Origin: Weeksellaceae bacterium TAE3-ERU29
GTDB lineage: Bacteria; Bacteroidota; Bacteroidia; Flavobacteriales; Weeksellaceae
DNA length: 64,000 bases
Direction of reading: 5' to 3'
Assembly: GCA_019218445.1 (NCBI GenBank)
Contig: JAHUUM010000001.1
Coordinates: 62,001 to 126,000, forward strand
Shown: positions 46,511 to 56,130 of the stretch, piece by piece
How positions within the stretch are numbered: the stretch's first letter is position 1
Layout of the letters: each line of letters starts with the position of its first letter
Translations under genes and position numbers: made by a program
Notes under the pieces: generated by a model
What the model was told of the DNA's origin: nothing
Database searches by the model: none
The model's input: only the letters and a program-made list of their open reading frames with translations

Positions 46511-46622
46511 AGATAATTAATAAGCTATTATATAAAAACTTAAAAATTATCAACATTTTATTTTTACATATTTTTTAGATATAAAGCCCTTGTTCCATAA
46601 GCTATATTCAACAAAAAGATAG

Positions 46623-46630
46623 TATCTTCG
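46623..46630 (+). promoter_or_regulatory. Candidate -7 box of pssA
   Basis: TATCTTCG, identical to the box before trmB and followed by CA in both, 8 nt before the pssA ATG. Confidence 0.4.
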
Positions 46631-46638
46631 CACCTATT

Positions 46639-47361
46639 ATGCAAATCATAAAACAAATACCAAATTTAATTACGCTAAGCAATCTGCTGGGTGGTTGCAT
46701 AGCCATTGTAATTTTAGTCACCGGATTTTTACCGACGGAATATGCTTTCGTGTGTATACTCTACTCTTTAATTGCTGATTTCCTAGACGGATTCACGGCT
46801 CGGTTGCTTAAAGCTCATTCGCCTATTGGCTTACAATTAGATTCTCTTGCAGATATGGTGAGTTTTGGATTATTTCCGGGACTTCTTATTTTTTATAGTT
46901 TTGGTTTTTTCAGTAATGATCCTTCTACTTTAGAGGAAAGTCCTATTAATTATTTGGCTTTTCTTATAACTTTAGGTTCTGCTTATCGTTTGGCTAAATT
47001 TAATGTAGATTCAGAGCAAACCACTTATTTTAGAGGCTTAGCAACTCCGGCAAATACAATTTTATGTATCGGAATTTTCTATTTGCTGTCTTATTTAGAT
47101 CATTTTGACTCGTTTTTACCAATTTACTCCACTTACTTTTTAGCAGGATTTAGTATTATTTCATGCTTTTTATTAGTGAGTAATTTACCTTTATTTTCAC
47201 TCAAATTTAAAAGCTTTAAACTAAAAGATTTATTAGCTCCGATTTTATTAGCTCTTATTTCTATTATTCTTTTATTTTATTTAGGAGTAGTTGCACTTGC
47301 TCCCATCATTATTTTGTACATTATACTTTCAATCATATTTAAAAAATCATTTGTAAAATGA
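46639..47361 (+). CDS. pssA: CDP-diacylglycerol-serine O-phosphatidyltransferase
   Basis: 240 aa, membrane protein with ~7 helices. The CDP-alcohol phosphotransferase motif D-x2-DG-x2-AR-x8-G-x3-D-x3-D is complete: Asp47, Asp50, Gly51, Ala54, Arg55, Gly64, Asp68 and Asp72. It makes phosphatidylserine from CDP-diacylglycerol and serine, the first step to phosphatidylethanolamine. PgsA-type enzymes share this motif, but the length and the N-terminus (QIIKQIPNLITLSNLLGG) fit PssA. Its end overlaps the exonuclease gene by 4 nt. Confidence 0.88.
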   Translation: MQIIKQIPNLITLSNLLGGCIAIVILVTGFLPTEYAFVCILYSLIADFLDGFTARLLKAHSPIGLQLDSLADMVSFGLFPGLLIFYSFGFFSNDPSTLEESPINYLAFLITLGSAYRLAKFNVDSEQTTYFRGLATPANTILCIGIFYLLSYLDHFDSFLPIYSTYFLAGFSIISCFLLVSNLPLFSLKFKSFKLKDLLAPILLALISIILLFYLGVVALAPIIILYIILSIIFKKSFVK

Positions 47362-48128
47362 GAAAACTAAACTTATCTAAACCCTTATGTTTCTTTGATT
47401 TGGAAACTACAGGACTAAATACAGGGACTGACAGAATTGTAGAAATATCTATTTTAAAAATATACCCAAACGGAGAAAAAGAAAGCAGAACGTGGCTGGT
47501 AAATCCTGAAATGCCCATTTCCGAAGAAAGCACTTCAATCCATGGAATTACTAACGAAGATGTAGCTGAACAACCTACTTTTAAGGAAATTGCTCCTAAA
47601 ATAGTGGAAATGCTAAAGGATGCAGATATTGCAGGGTTCAACTCTAATCGTTTTGATGTTCCTTTACTTGCCGAAGAATTAATTAGAGCTGAACAGGATT
47701 TAGATTTAAAAAAATGTCGCCCGATTGATGTGCAAGTAATTTTTCATAAGAAAGAACCGAGAAATTTGTCTGCCGCTTATAAATTCTATTGTGATAAGGA
47801 TTTGGAAGGAGCTCACTCCGCTATGGCAGATACCAATGCAACCTATGAGATTTTCTTAGAACAAGTCAAAAAATATGAAGACTTAGAAAATGATATAAAA
47901 TTCTTGAGCGAATTCTCTCAACATTATAAAAATGTAGACTTTGCGGGTTTTGTTGCTTATAACGAAAAAAACGAAGAAGTTTTTAAATTCGGAAAATATA
48001 AAAATCAAAAAGTAGAAGATGTTTTTGAGAAAGATCCGGGCTATTACGGCTGGATTCAAAATGCTGACTTTCCACTTTATACTAAAAAAGTATTAACCGG
48101 AATTAAGTTGAGGAAAATGGTTAAATAA
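47358..48128 (+). CDS. DnaQ-like 3'-5' exonuclease with C-terminal GKY domain
   Basis: 256 aa. Exo I motif CFFDLETTGLNTGTDRIVEI (~11-30, DxE), Exo II AGFNSNRFDVPLLAEEL and Exo III HSAMADTNATYEI (HxAxxD) make a complete DEDDh nuclease. The last ~55 residues (KFGKYKNQKVEDVFEKDPGY, then YGWIQNADFP) form a small domain seen in putative quorum-sensing-regulated and DUF3820-like proteins. It may proofread or trim nucleic acids; it is not necessarily the Pol III epsilon subunit. It overlaps pssA by 4 nt. Confidence 0.85.
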   Translation: MRKLNLSKPLCFFDLETTGLNTGTDRIVEISILKIYPNGEKESRTWLVNPEMPISEESTSIHGITNEDVAEQPTFKEIAPKIVEMLKDADIAGFNSNRFDVPLLAEELIRAEQDLDLKKCRPIDVQVIFHKKEPRNLSAAYKFYCDKDLEGAHSAMADTNATYEIFLEQVKKYEDLENDIKFLSEFSQHYKNVDFAGFVAYNEKNEEVFKFGKYKNQKVEDVFEKDPGYYGWIQNADFPLYTKKVLTGIKLRKMVK

Positions 48129-48133
48129 TAAAA

Positions 48134-48171
48134 AACGGGTTAGAGAAATGAAATTCTCTAACCCGTTTTTT
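48134..48171. terminator. Terminator at the left edge of the surface operon
   Basis: AACGGGTTAGAGAA / TTCTCTAACCCGTT with T7 tail. A near-identical hairpin stands at 63558, after the response regulator. Confidence 0.85.
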
Positions 48172-48237
48172 TATCAATATTTCTCAGATGTTATAAACAG
48201 TATTATTTTAAAAATCAGTCTTTATGCAGTTTTTAGT

Positions 48238-48759
48238 TTAGTTCCAAAAAAACCAATAATCCCCATTAAAAACAGCTAAAGACTTACTTGAAACATCATA
48301 GGCAATAGTTCCGGGCTCCGGATTACTAATGTCTTTAGTTACATCATTTACATGAGGAAGTAATAATGCCTTCTCACTACTTTCTAATTTTAACACAGCA
48401 GAATCATCTGTTGAACTTAATAGAGAATCATCTGAAATAGTAATACCATCACCTATTTCTCCATTTGCTGGCAAAGAGTACTCTTTAATAGAAGCTTCTG
48501 TCATTTCTACTTTTCCATTCCCTGACTGATACATGACTTTTTTTGTAGAAGAGTCTACCCATAAAGCTCCTTCTTTAGCAATAGAAGAGTCTAATAAAAT
48601 AGGTAATATAATACCTTTAGCCTCTCCATTAGGTTCTACAATATCGTTAAATTCCATTATAGAACTATTACTTCTGAAAGTCTCTTTTTCGATAGCAATT
48701 TGTGCTTTTACTATTAAATTACACAATAACAATACTGAAATTATAATTGTTTTTTTCAT
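48238..48759 (-). CDS. Small secreted protein with two surface modules (173 aa)
   Basis: The signal peptide ends at IVKAQ. Two copies of the short module follow: KGIILPILLDSS with EGALWVDSSTKK, and KALLLPHVNDVTKDISN with GTIAYDVSSKSLAVFNGDYW. The same module is found in the fibre and lyase proteins of loci 1 and 2. It is the last gene of the minus-strand operon 10 nt after the 2429-aa protein, and ends before a terminator shared in sequence with the other side of the operon. Function unknown; likely associates with the other surface proteins (inference). Confidence 0.7.
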   Translation of the reverse strand: MKKTIIISVLLLCNLIVKAQIAIEKETFRSNSSIMEFNDIVEPNGEAKGIILPILLDSSIAKEGALWVDSSTKKVMYQSGNGKVEMTEASIKEYSLPANGEIGDGITISDDSLLSSTDDSAVLKLESSEKALLLPHVNDVTKDISNPEPGTIAYDVSSKSLAVFNGDYWFFWN

Positions 48760-48769
48760 AATTATTTTT

Positions 48770-51700
48770 TTATTTATTACATCCTTGTGTTATACAAGCC
48801 CACTCTAAGCCTTGACCAAAGTCTTTAAATAACTCTAAACATTGATTTGTTATATTCCAAATAATCATACCTTCGATTGGATTTGATATTTTATCTCTTT
48901 GTTCAGTTGTTAATCTTGTTATTACAAAAGGTTTAGTTGCGGACTCCATTTTTATAAATCCATTTCTTGAATTCTGTATCCAATTATCATTTTCATAATT
49001 TAATGTTGATATACCTACTTTTGTTTGAAGGCTGACACCATTTTCATAAGGGGCTTTTTTACAAATGTTTTTTATTGTTTGACCATTTTCTACAATCCAT
49101 TTATATGATTGTGATTTTAAACCACTACTATTATCTTGAGCTTCTATATTTTTAACATCAACAGATAAGGTATAATCCCCTAAATTTGAATTGTACGGTA
49201 ACAAATTATCTATATAGAACACTTGATCATTTTCTTTATGAATAGAAACTTCAGAACTTCTCTGTTTATTAAAACTACTATTCATTCTACTATAATTCAA
49301 ATGTTTTCTATTCGTAGAAGAAGACGTTAAATGTTTTCCATTTAAAAGCAAATCTTCAATAGTAAAGGTACTAGCAATAATCGGTTTATTAAAAATAACT
49401 TTAACTCTATTAATTGATTGTTGATCTTCTTCTGAATTTTCAAAATCAATTATTCCTAATTCGTCACCAAACTGAGTCCATTCTACAATCTTTATTTCCT
49501 TACCTGTTTTCCCTTTAGTGGTTTTTATTCCTTGCGTATTAATTAAAAATCTATAAGAGCCTCTCTTATCTGTCAAACTCTGGAACATTATTACATATTC
49601 ATTTCCTTTTATTTTATCTATAACCAAATGTTTCAAATCTACTTTCTCTCCATTTCTATATAAAGCTACATCTACTAAATTAAATGAGTTTTGATCTATA
49701 TCTGTATTAAAATATACAGTTATATTTCTTATAGACTCATTTGTTCCTTGTGGCACATGACTCATTTTTTCAATTCTTAAATCAATAGCTGTCTTTTTTC
49801 TAAAGAATAAAGAGTATGTTTCATCTTGATCTATAAAGTCTATAAAATGTATTTTATTCTCATATAAAGGATCTTCTCTATCCTTTAAAGTAACGAAAGT
49901 CTGCCAATAATTTTTCTCTGGAATCTCATAGTCATCTCTATCTCTAATAACTTTATATAATTCATAAATTCCATTACCCGGGTCATCTACATTAAAATAA
50001 TTCCAACCATCAGGACCCGCTTCTACATTTAACTTAACCTGAAGATTATTTACATTAACCTCTTCATTTATTCCAAAAGATAAAGGTTTAAATACATCTA
50101 AAACCTTACCATCTGATAAATATAAATGATCCGGGTAATCATCATCGTCAGGAATATCATTTACTAAAAAGTCTGCGAGACCATCATTCTCTGAACTAAT
50201 ATCTCCATCTATACTTTTTATAAGTTCGTGTACGTTTGCTCCACTTATTAGACTCAAGTTTTTATTCCCAAAACTTGTTGTATGAGCTACTTCCACTTCG
50301 TTTTTAATAAAGTGTCCTAAAATATTACTTTGTACCCACCATTGTCCTATTTTTACCGAGTGAGCTCCTACAGTTCCAAAATCAATTAAATTATAGCCCA
50401 AGTCTATTGGCTCATTATTAATACTACCTCCTACTAAATCAAATTTAATAGGAACGTGCTTTTTATTCTCAATAATTTTTGGTCTCATAGATTCTACTTG
50501 AACATTCTTAGCATCTCCATAACCATTATTTCTTATCATTAGTGCTAATTCTGCCGGGACAGACTGCTCTACAACATCTTCTGTTAAAGGATCATCTCCT
50601 AAAATATTTCTTTTTAAGAAATAATCTAAAGTTAGATCCGGAGAAGGATTAACTTCTAAAATTGTAGGATTTAACTCAACAGTCACACGATCGTCTATGA
50701 CAGAATCATAATAAGAAAAACTTCCTCCAAAACTATATGAGATTGGTGTCTCTGGAGCAGCTTGTTTAGTTGGTATAAATATAATCTCCCCTTTACCAGA
50801 GTTATTTGGCTCAACTGTCCCATCTCCGTTTAAAAATTCATCCGGATTTATTTGAAACAAATCATTTTTATTTTCCCCTTCAAGATTTTTTATTTCCGGT
50901 ATAAATCTTATATCTGAAATATTATTATTACTTCCATTATTTATTTTAAGAGTTCCTTTAAAAGCTTCTCTTGTCATAGTTACTCTTTGCTCAAATTCTA
51001 ATGTTATAGTTGCACAAACATTTTGACTCCTTTTTTTAGAAACCTCTTTTTCTAGCCCCTTAACTGCATCATAAAATAATTCATAAGGAGATGCTTTATG
51101 TCTCGCTTTTACTCTATCCTTCAATTTTTGCTCATATCCTAATAAATAATTTAATTCATTTTTATTTATAATATCAGGATATTGATCATTTGGCTCTAAA
51201 ATCCCTTGATTCCATGCGTCTATAGAAGCATTCCATTTATTTGCAAAATCGTCTATATATAAATTCACAATAGATGAGTATCCTAATTCATTCTTTTTAT
51301 CTTCAAGTTCAGATACTGTTATTTTTTGCTCTTGCTCTAATGTTCTCGCAAATTTTTCAATTATTGAGAAAAACTTTTCTTTTTCTGTATTATAATACAA
51401 ATCTTCTCCGAAAGTATATAATAGGCGTGCTTTTCTTGCAGTATGTGTATTCCTTACTGTTACTAAATCTACGAACTGATTATCTAACTCTCCTATTACT
51501 TCTTCTGTTGTCTCCACATAAAATGAAGGCCTATGATCTTCATTTTTTAATTTTTGATTTCTTCTATGCTCAGGATATATACTACTTCCTATTTCAAACC
51601 CACATGCAAAAGCATTAACCATTTGATCTACTACTCCTAGAGCTGTATTAATTCCTTCATCAAACAAATCATATATAAAACTTTTTGTTTCATCTTCAAC

Positions 51701-54700
51701 ATAATCTTTTAACCTTTCCGGATTTCCATCTATCGCATCTTGTACTTTACCCACTAATTTTACTTTATCAAATATTGCTGATATTTTTGGGAAGAATCCC
51801 ATTATTAGTTGTAAACACGGATCACAAAAATCAATAGGAGTTGATATTTTTACAGGTTCTCCATCGGAAATTACTTTTTTATTAGTTGGACTCATAGGTA
51901 AACCAGGACCAAAATTACGAAATCCGCTTGTATCTCTAATTAGGCCTCCTCCTTCACCATAGTCTCCCGAAGGATATGGGTTTTCCGGACACCCTTTATT
52001 AAATCTATAATAATTATAAGAGAATAAAGTTAAGTATTCATTTCCACATCTATACATATATCTAGTAGTTACTTTTATAGGTCTACAGTCTATAGTTGCG
52101 TCTTTTCTAGTAATTAAGACAGGGACTTCTAGCATCTCTCCTGGAGCAAGAAACCTTATAGATGAGTTTATTAAAGGAGATATGTCATATCCAGTTAAAC
52201 TTTCAAAATTTAATTCTCCATTTTCTGCTGCAACTAAACCATGATTTGTAATTTTCACAGTACTCATCATTTGTTGTCCTACTTCTAAATCTATCTCAGA
52301 ATTATCTATATCTATCGTTACAACCGGTTTAGGAACATTAGTTTCAAAAGTAGTAATTAATTTCACCTTATATCTATCTTCTATTTCTATTCTCTCTACA
52401 GTATAGTCATAAGTAATTGCTTTATAAGGTAAAATAGCTATTACTCGTGTTTCTCTTTCAGGTGCTATAAGTATTACTTCTTGATGAGGATTATGATGCT
52501 CTGCACTTAGTTTTAAAATATATTTACCTTCCTTTATATTCTCTAAATTTAACAATCCATCACTTCCCGTAATACCTTCTGCTACTACAGTACCATTAAA
52601 AGGATGAATTACTTCTACTTTTGCTCCTGCCAAATGTGGCTTCTCAGTAGTATTATAAGTAAATTCATCTGTTGCATCTACTAATAAACTTCCTGTATTA
52701 TCAGAAACTGTTTCTATTCTAAACGGAATTTTCACACCATCTGAATTGTCAGAATTAACAGCTATAGAACCTACTATTGGTACATTCACTTCTTCTGTTT
52801 CTGTAGGCGTAAGGTTAAATAATAGTGTAACTTCTTGTTCCGGTTCTAAATTACCTATATTTTTCACATTATCCATCTGTAGCCAGGCTAAATCCGGTAA
52901 ATCTATCACTACATTTTTAGCAACCATTCCTCCTTCATTTCTTAAAACAACTTCTATTTGACGTGTTTCTCCTTTTGTCATAGTTGTATTGAGTGCTTTA
53001 GGGTTTATTACCAATTTAGCATCAGCTTTTCTACTGTGATAATATATGTTTTCTATTCTTTCTGCTCCCTCATTAGACATTATTGTAATAGGATAAGTAT
53101 AAAACTCATTTAAAGGCATTACCTTATTAGATATTACAGTAAACTCAAAAAGTTTTTTCTCTCCCGGTAGTAAAGTAATAGGAGTTTGTCTTAACTCAAA
53201 AGGAACATCATTAGGAAGCTGGATGTTTACTCCTGTTAATGTTGTATGAGTGTCATTTTTTAAGTCTAAACTATAAGTTTTAGGCTCTCCATAAAATGGC
53301 ATCCATTTTATAAAGTTGGGTTTATTTACGATATTTATACCTAAAACTTCGAATTCCTGATATTCACTATTTTGAAATTCGGGATAACTTGCTGTTACCA
53401 AATAATAACCAGATTCATTTTGTAATGGCTTAAATCGATAAACAAATTCTCCATTATCATTTGTGGTTAAACTATATTTTCGGGATATACTTCCTACACT
53501 AATTTTTAAATCAAAAGGAGCATTAGCCAGAGGCGTATCATCTAAATTTAATGTTCTTCCTGATAAAACAACAACTTCACCATTCAAAAACTGCTTTTTA
53601 TTAACATCTAACGTAACTTTATAAGATGGATTTAAATTAATTACTTTAGATCTTGAATTATTATCATAATTAAGCTCTTGAATAACTTTTTTCTTATTTA
53701 CAACTGCTGTTAAATAAAATTCTCCCGCTTTTTCCGGTAACTGATAATTAATCGGTACAGAAAGAGATTCATTTGGATTTATACTTTCTGGTAATACTAC
53801 TTCTGATAATAACTGACTTCTACTATTTACTGTATTTCCAAAATAAAGATTAACTCTTGCTCCTTTCGCTAATACATTAAACCCTATATTCCTAATAGTA
53901 GCAACTGATCTGGCTGTTTGCCCTCCATTTAAATCTGTATCTACAGTCAAATCATACACTATTGCATCTGCTATATTTTGATCTACTACTAATAAATAAG
54001 CTATAGCAGACTCAAAATCATTTGCTTCTGCTCTAATCTCTATATTTTGATTTCCACTTAAAGAGGTATCTATACTTGTAGTAAAAGGAACTCTTACAGA
54101 AGTTTCTCCCGCGGGTATGGTTACACTATTCTGTATTTTTAAAACACTTTCATAATTATGAGAAATAGAAACAACAACTTCTTCTTGTAATAATATGGGT
54201 TCTTTAATGTTACGAGAGATTTCCAATTCTCCCTTTTCTCCTGCTTTTAATGTTGATGAACTAACTGATATATTTAATTTAGCATTATCATTATCCTCTA
54301 CATTAATCTGTTTCTGAGCTTTATCCGTTTGTATTGGAATGTAACAATTACAGTTTGGAGCATAAACTTGTGGATATAAAGTTACTACTCTTGTGCCATC
54401 TACAGTTGCATTATCTATTACTCCATAATTAAATGATATTTCATTTACTCCTTCTTCAAAAGTTAAGTTTTCAGGTAACATTAAAAGTCCTGATATATCC
54501 GTTTTAAGTTTTATTTTAAGCACTTTATCAGTAGATTTTCTTTTTAATGTACCCACACCTGCATTAACTCCCGCTGCTTCAGAAATATCATAATTAGTCA
54601 AACTCATTTCTATTTGCGGTATATTTGAATCTGCCAACTCTATTACCTTCCTTGCAACCTCTCTATTATTTAATTTTACAATTATATTTGCTTGTTCTGA

Positions 54701-56059
54701 CTTTATAATCTCTTGACTATTTATTATAGTAGCATTAAACGTAATTGTTTTCTCACCTGCCGATAATTCTATAAACTCAGGTAATTGTACTCTATTAGAC
54801 TTATTCGTTTCTAAGTAAAACTTTTGATTCTCTGCATATACAAATCCTACATTTAGAGTGAATAAAATATTATCCCCTGGATTGGAAGTGTAATCATCAG
54901 CTACTGTGAGTGTATAACTTTGCTCTTCATCTTCTATATAATGAAGATTTACACCCTCTTCAGAATATCCATTCCCTTTTACTTTTATCTCAAAATCTTT
55001 AGTTCCTTGTACTACTTCATTATTTATAGCTCTATAATTTACAGTTGCACTTGATTCTCCTTCAGGAATTGTAATATTTGTAGGTATATCTATATATCCT
55101 TCCCCCGTAGATGTTATTGTAAATGTTTCTGCTTGGGCTGTTTCTCCACTTCTAACTACAGTTAAAGTATAATTTGATTCACTATTTTCTTTAAATGAAG
55201 TGTTAGACGCTCTTATGTAGAGTTTTTTAGATAATTGAATAACGTCAGATATTAATACATTATTATCAGTAATCGTCTCAGGATTAGCTGTTTCATTAAG
55301 AGGCTTTACCTCTACTCGTATTTTAACATCTCCGGATATTCCTACTTCTTTAGGCAATGTCAAAGTAATATTTTGATTAGATGCTACATCTTTCGTTAGT
55401 TCTTGTATTACATCTCTACTATATAACTCCTTTTGAATAGTTCCGGACGAGTTCTGTAAAAATACTTTTTGATTCCATCCTCTCTCTAATTTACCTTCTG
55501 TTTTATTCTTAACCTGCCAACTAACTTCTATACTCTCTTCTGGTGATATTTGTGTTTTATTTACCTCTAAGTTCTCTACACTTAAATCTACTTTCTCTTT
55601 AGAAATAGTCAGTATACCATTTTTATGATTAGTTCCTATACTTTCTCCATTAGGTGAGCTGAGTATCACATCGGTTAATCTTAAATCATACTGACTTCCT
55701 ATTCTTAAACTATTATCTAAAGCAATAGGTATTTTAATTAATGCCCCTTCATTTCCTTTAAAAGTTGCATTAGTTCCTGAATAAACTATTACAAGATATC
55801 TATTACCACCTTTATTTCGAATAATTAATGAATGATTCTTTTTCCTATCAGTTAATTTTGTTTCATCTGTATTTACAGATAGACCTTGCGGAAGATAAAG
55901 ATTAAACTGCACTGCAGTTACTAAATCTGTATTATCCATAAGGATAGATATTTCACCGGAGCTTTCTGCTCTGAGTGTCATATCTTTTACGGATAGACTA
56001 TTCTGGGCTAAACACCAAGAGCTAAGCCATGTAAATAGTACAATATATATATTTCTCAT
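48770..56059 (-). CDS. Giant secreted multidomain protein: cohesin-like head, Calx-beta/CARDB repeats, C-terminal NP-x-EGM module (2429 aa)
   Basis: The signal peptide ends at CLAQ. Residues ~19-150 look like a cohesin fold (SLSVKDMTLRAES, FNLYLPQGLSV, IKIPIALDNS, LTDVILSSPNGE). Then come CARDB-type segments (VDLSVENLEVNKTQIS), Calx-beta-like repeats (SESNYTLTVVRSGE), more CARDB (~740-850), an Ig-like segment with GEFVYRFKP, and several paired Ig-type segments with NNG-AKNV. A helical region spans ~1450-1650. Two Big-type segments lie near the end, and the last ~85 residues (QTKVGISTLNYENDNW to QGCNK) repeat the tail of the PL8 lyase. It lies within the operon between the dockerin protein and the 173-aa gene. 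Function: very probably extracellular scaffold or adhesin. Confidence 0.75.
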   Translation of the reverse strand: MRNIYIVLFTWLSSWCLAQNSLSVKDMTLRAESSGEISILMDNTDLVTAVQFNLYLPQGLSVNTDETKLTDRKKNHSLIIRNKGGNRYLVIVYSGTNATFKGNEGALIKIPIALDNSLRIGSQYDLRLTDVILSSPNGESIGTNHKNGILTISKEKVDLSVENLEVNKTQISPEESIEVSWQVKNKTEGKLERGWNQKVFLQNSSGTIQKELYSRDVIQELTKDVASNQNITLTLPKEVGISGDVKIRVEVKPLNETANPETITDNNVLISDVIQLSKKLYIRASNTSFKENSESNYTLTVVRSGETAQAETFTITSTGEGYIDIPTNITIPEGESSATVNYRAINNEVVQGTKDFEIKVKGNGYSEEGVNLHYIEDEEQSYTLTVADDYTSNPGDNILFTLNVGFVYAENQKFYLETNKSNRVQLPEFIELSAGEKTITFNATIINSQEIIKSEQANIIVKLNNREVARKVIELADSNIPQIEMSLTNYDISEAAGVNAGVGTLKRKSTDKVLKIKLKTDISGLLMLPENLTFEEGVNEISFNYGVIDNATVDGTRVVTLYPQVYAPNCNCYIPIQTDKAQKQINVEDNDNAKLNISVSSSTLKAGEKGELEISRNIKEPILLQEEVVVSISHNYESVLKIQNSVTIPAGETSVRVPFTTSIDTSLSGNQNIEIRAEANDFESAIAYLLVVDQNIADAIVYDLTVDTDLNGGQTARSVATIRNIGFNVLAKGARVNLYFGNTVNSRSQLLSEVVLPESINPNESLSVPINYQLPEKAGEFYLTAVVNKKKVIQELNYDNNSRSKVINLNPSYKVTLDVNKKQFLNGEVVVLSGRTLNLDDTPLANAPFDLKISVGSISRKYSLTTNDNGEFVYRFKPLQNESGYYLVTASYPEFQNSEYQEFEVLGINIVNKPNFIKWMPFYGEPKTYSLDLKNDTHTTLTGVNIQLPNDVPFELRQTPITLLPGEKKLFEFTVISNKVMPLNEFYTYPITIMSNEGAERIENIYYHSRKADAKLVINPKALNTTMTKGETRQIEVVLRNEGGMVAKNVVIDLPDLAWLQMDNVKNIGNLEPEQEVTLLFNLTPTETEEVNVPIVGSIAVNSDNSDGVKIPFRIETVSDNTGSLLVDATDEFTYNTTEKPHLAGAKVEVIHPFNGTVVAEGITGSDGLLNLENIKEGKYILKLSAEHHNPHQEVILIAPERETRVIAILPYKAITYDYTVERIEIEDRYKVKLITTFETNVPKPVVTIDIDNSEIDLEVGQQMMSTVKITNHGLVAAENGELNFESLTGYDISPLINSSIRFLAPGEMLEVPVLITRKDATIDCRPIKVTTRYMYRCGNEYLTLFSYNYYRFNKGCPENPYPSGDYGEGGGLIRDTSGFRNFGPGLPMSPTNKKVISDGEPVKISTPIDFCDPCLQLIMGFFPKISAIFDKVKLVGKVQDAIDGNPERLKDYVEDETKSFIYDLFDEGINTALGVVDQMVNAFACGFEIGSSIYPEHRRNQKLKNEDHRPSFYVETTEEVIGELDNQFVDLVTVRNTHTARKARLLYTFGEDLYYNTEKEKFFSIIEKFARTLEQEQKITVSELEDKKNELGYSSIVNLYIDDFANKWNASIDAWNQGILEPNDQYPDIINKNELNYLLGYEQKLKDRVKARHKASPYELFYDAVKGLEKEVSKKRSQNVCATITLEFEQRVTMTREAFKGTLKINNGSNNNISDIRFIPEIKNLEGENKNDLFQINPDEFLNGDGTVEPNNSGKGEIIFIPTKQAAPETPISYSFGGSFSYYDSVIDDRVTVELNPTILEVNPSPDLTLDYFLKRNILGDDPLTEDVVEQSVPAELALMIRNNGYGDAKNVQVESMRPKIIENKKHVPIKFDLVGGSINNEPIDLGYNLIDFGTVGAHSVKIGQWWVQSNILGHFIKNEVEVAHTTSFGNKNLSLISGANVHELIKSIDGDISSENDGLADFLVNDIPDDDDYPDHLYLSDGKVLDVFKPLSFGINEEVNVNNLQVKLNVEAGPDGWNYFNVDDPGNGIYELYKVIRDRDDYEIPEKNYWQTFVTLKDREDPLYENKIHFIDFIDQDETYSLFFRKKTAIDLRIEKMSHVPQGTNESIRNITVYFNTDIDQNSFNLVDVALYRNGEKVDLKHLVIDKIKGNEYVIMFQSLTDKRGSYRFLINTQGIKTTKGKTGKEIKIVEWTQFGDELGIIDFENSEEDQQSINRVKVIFNKPIIASTFTIEDLLLNGKHLTSSSTNRKHLNYSRMNSSFNKQRSSEVSIHKENDQVFYIDNLLPYNSNLGDYTLSVDVKNIEAQDNSSGLKSQSYKWIVENGQTIKNICKKAPYENGVSLQTKVGISTLNYENDNWIQNSRNGFIKMESATKPFVITRLTTEQRDKISNPIEGMIIWNITNQCLELFKDFGQGLEWACITQGCNK

Positions 56060-56067
56060 TTTTTTGA

Positions 56068-56122
56068 TTTTTTATTTAAAAATCCATTGTGTGACTTATA
56101 ATCACACAATGGTATAAACATA
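56068..56122 (-). terminator. Hairpin between the dockerin gene and the giant gene
   Basis: CCATTGTGTG / CACACAATGG with a 9-nt loop (56082-56110), in the 71-bp gap. No strict T run follows, so partial termination or RNA processing is likely. Confidence 0.55.
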
Positions 56123-56130
56123 AGTTTAGA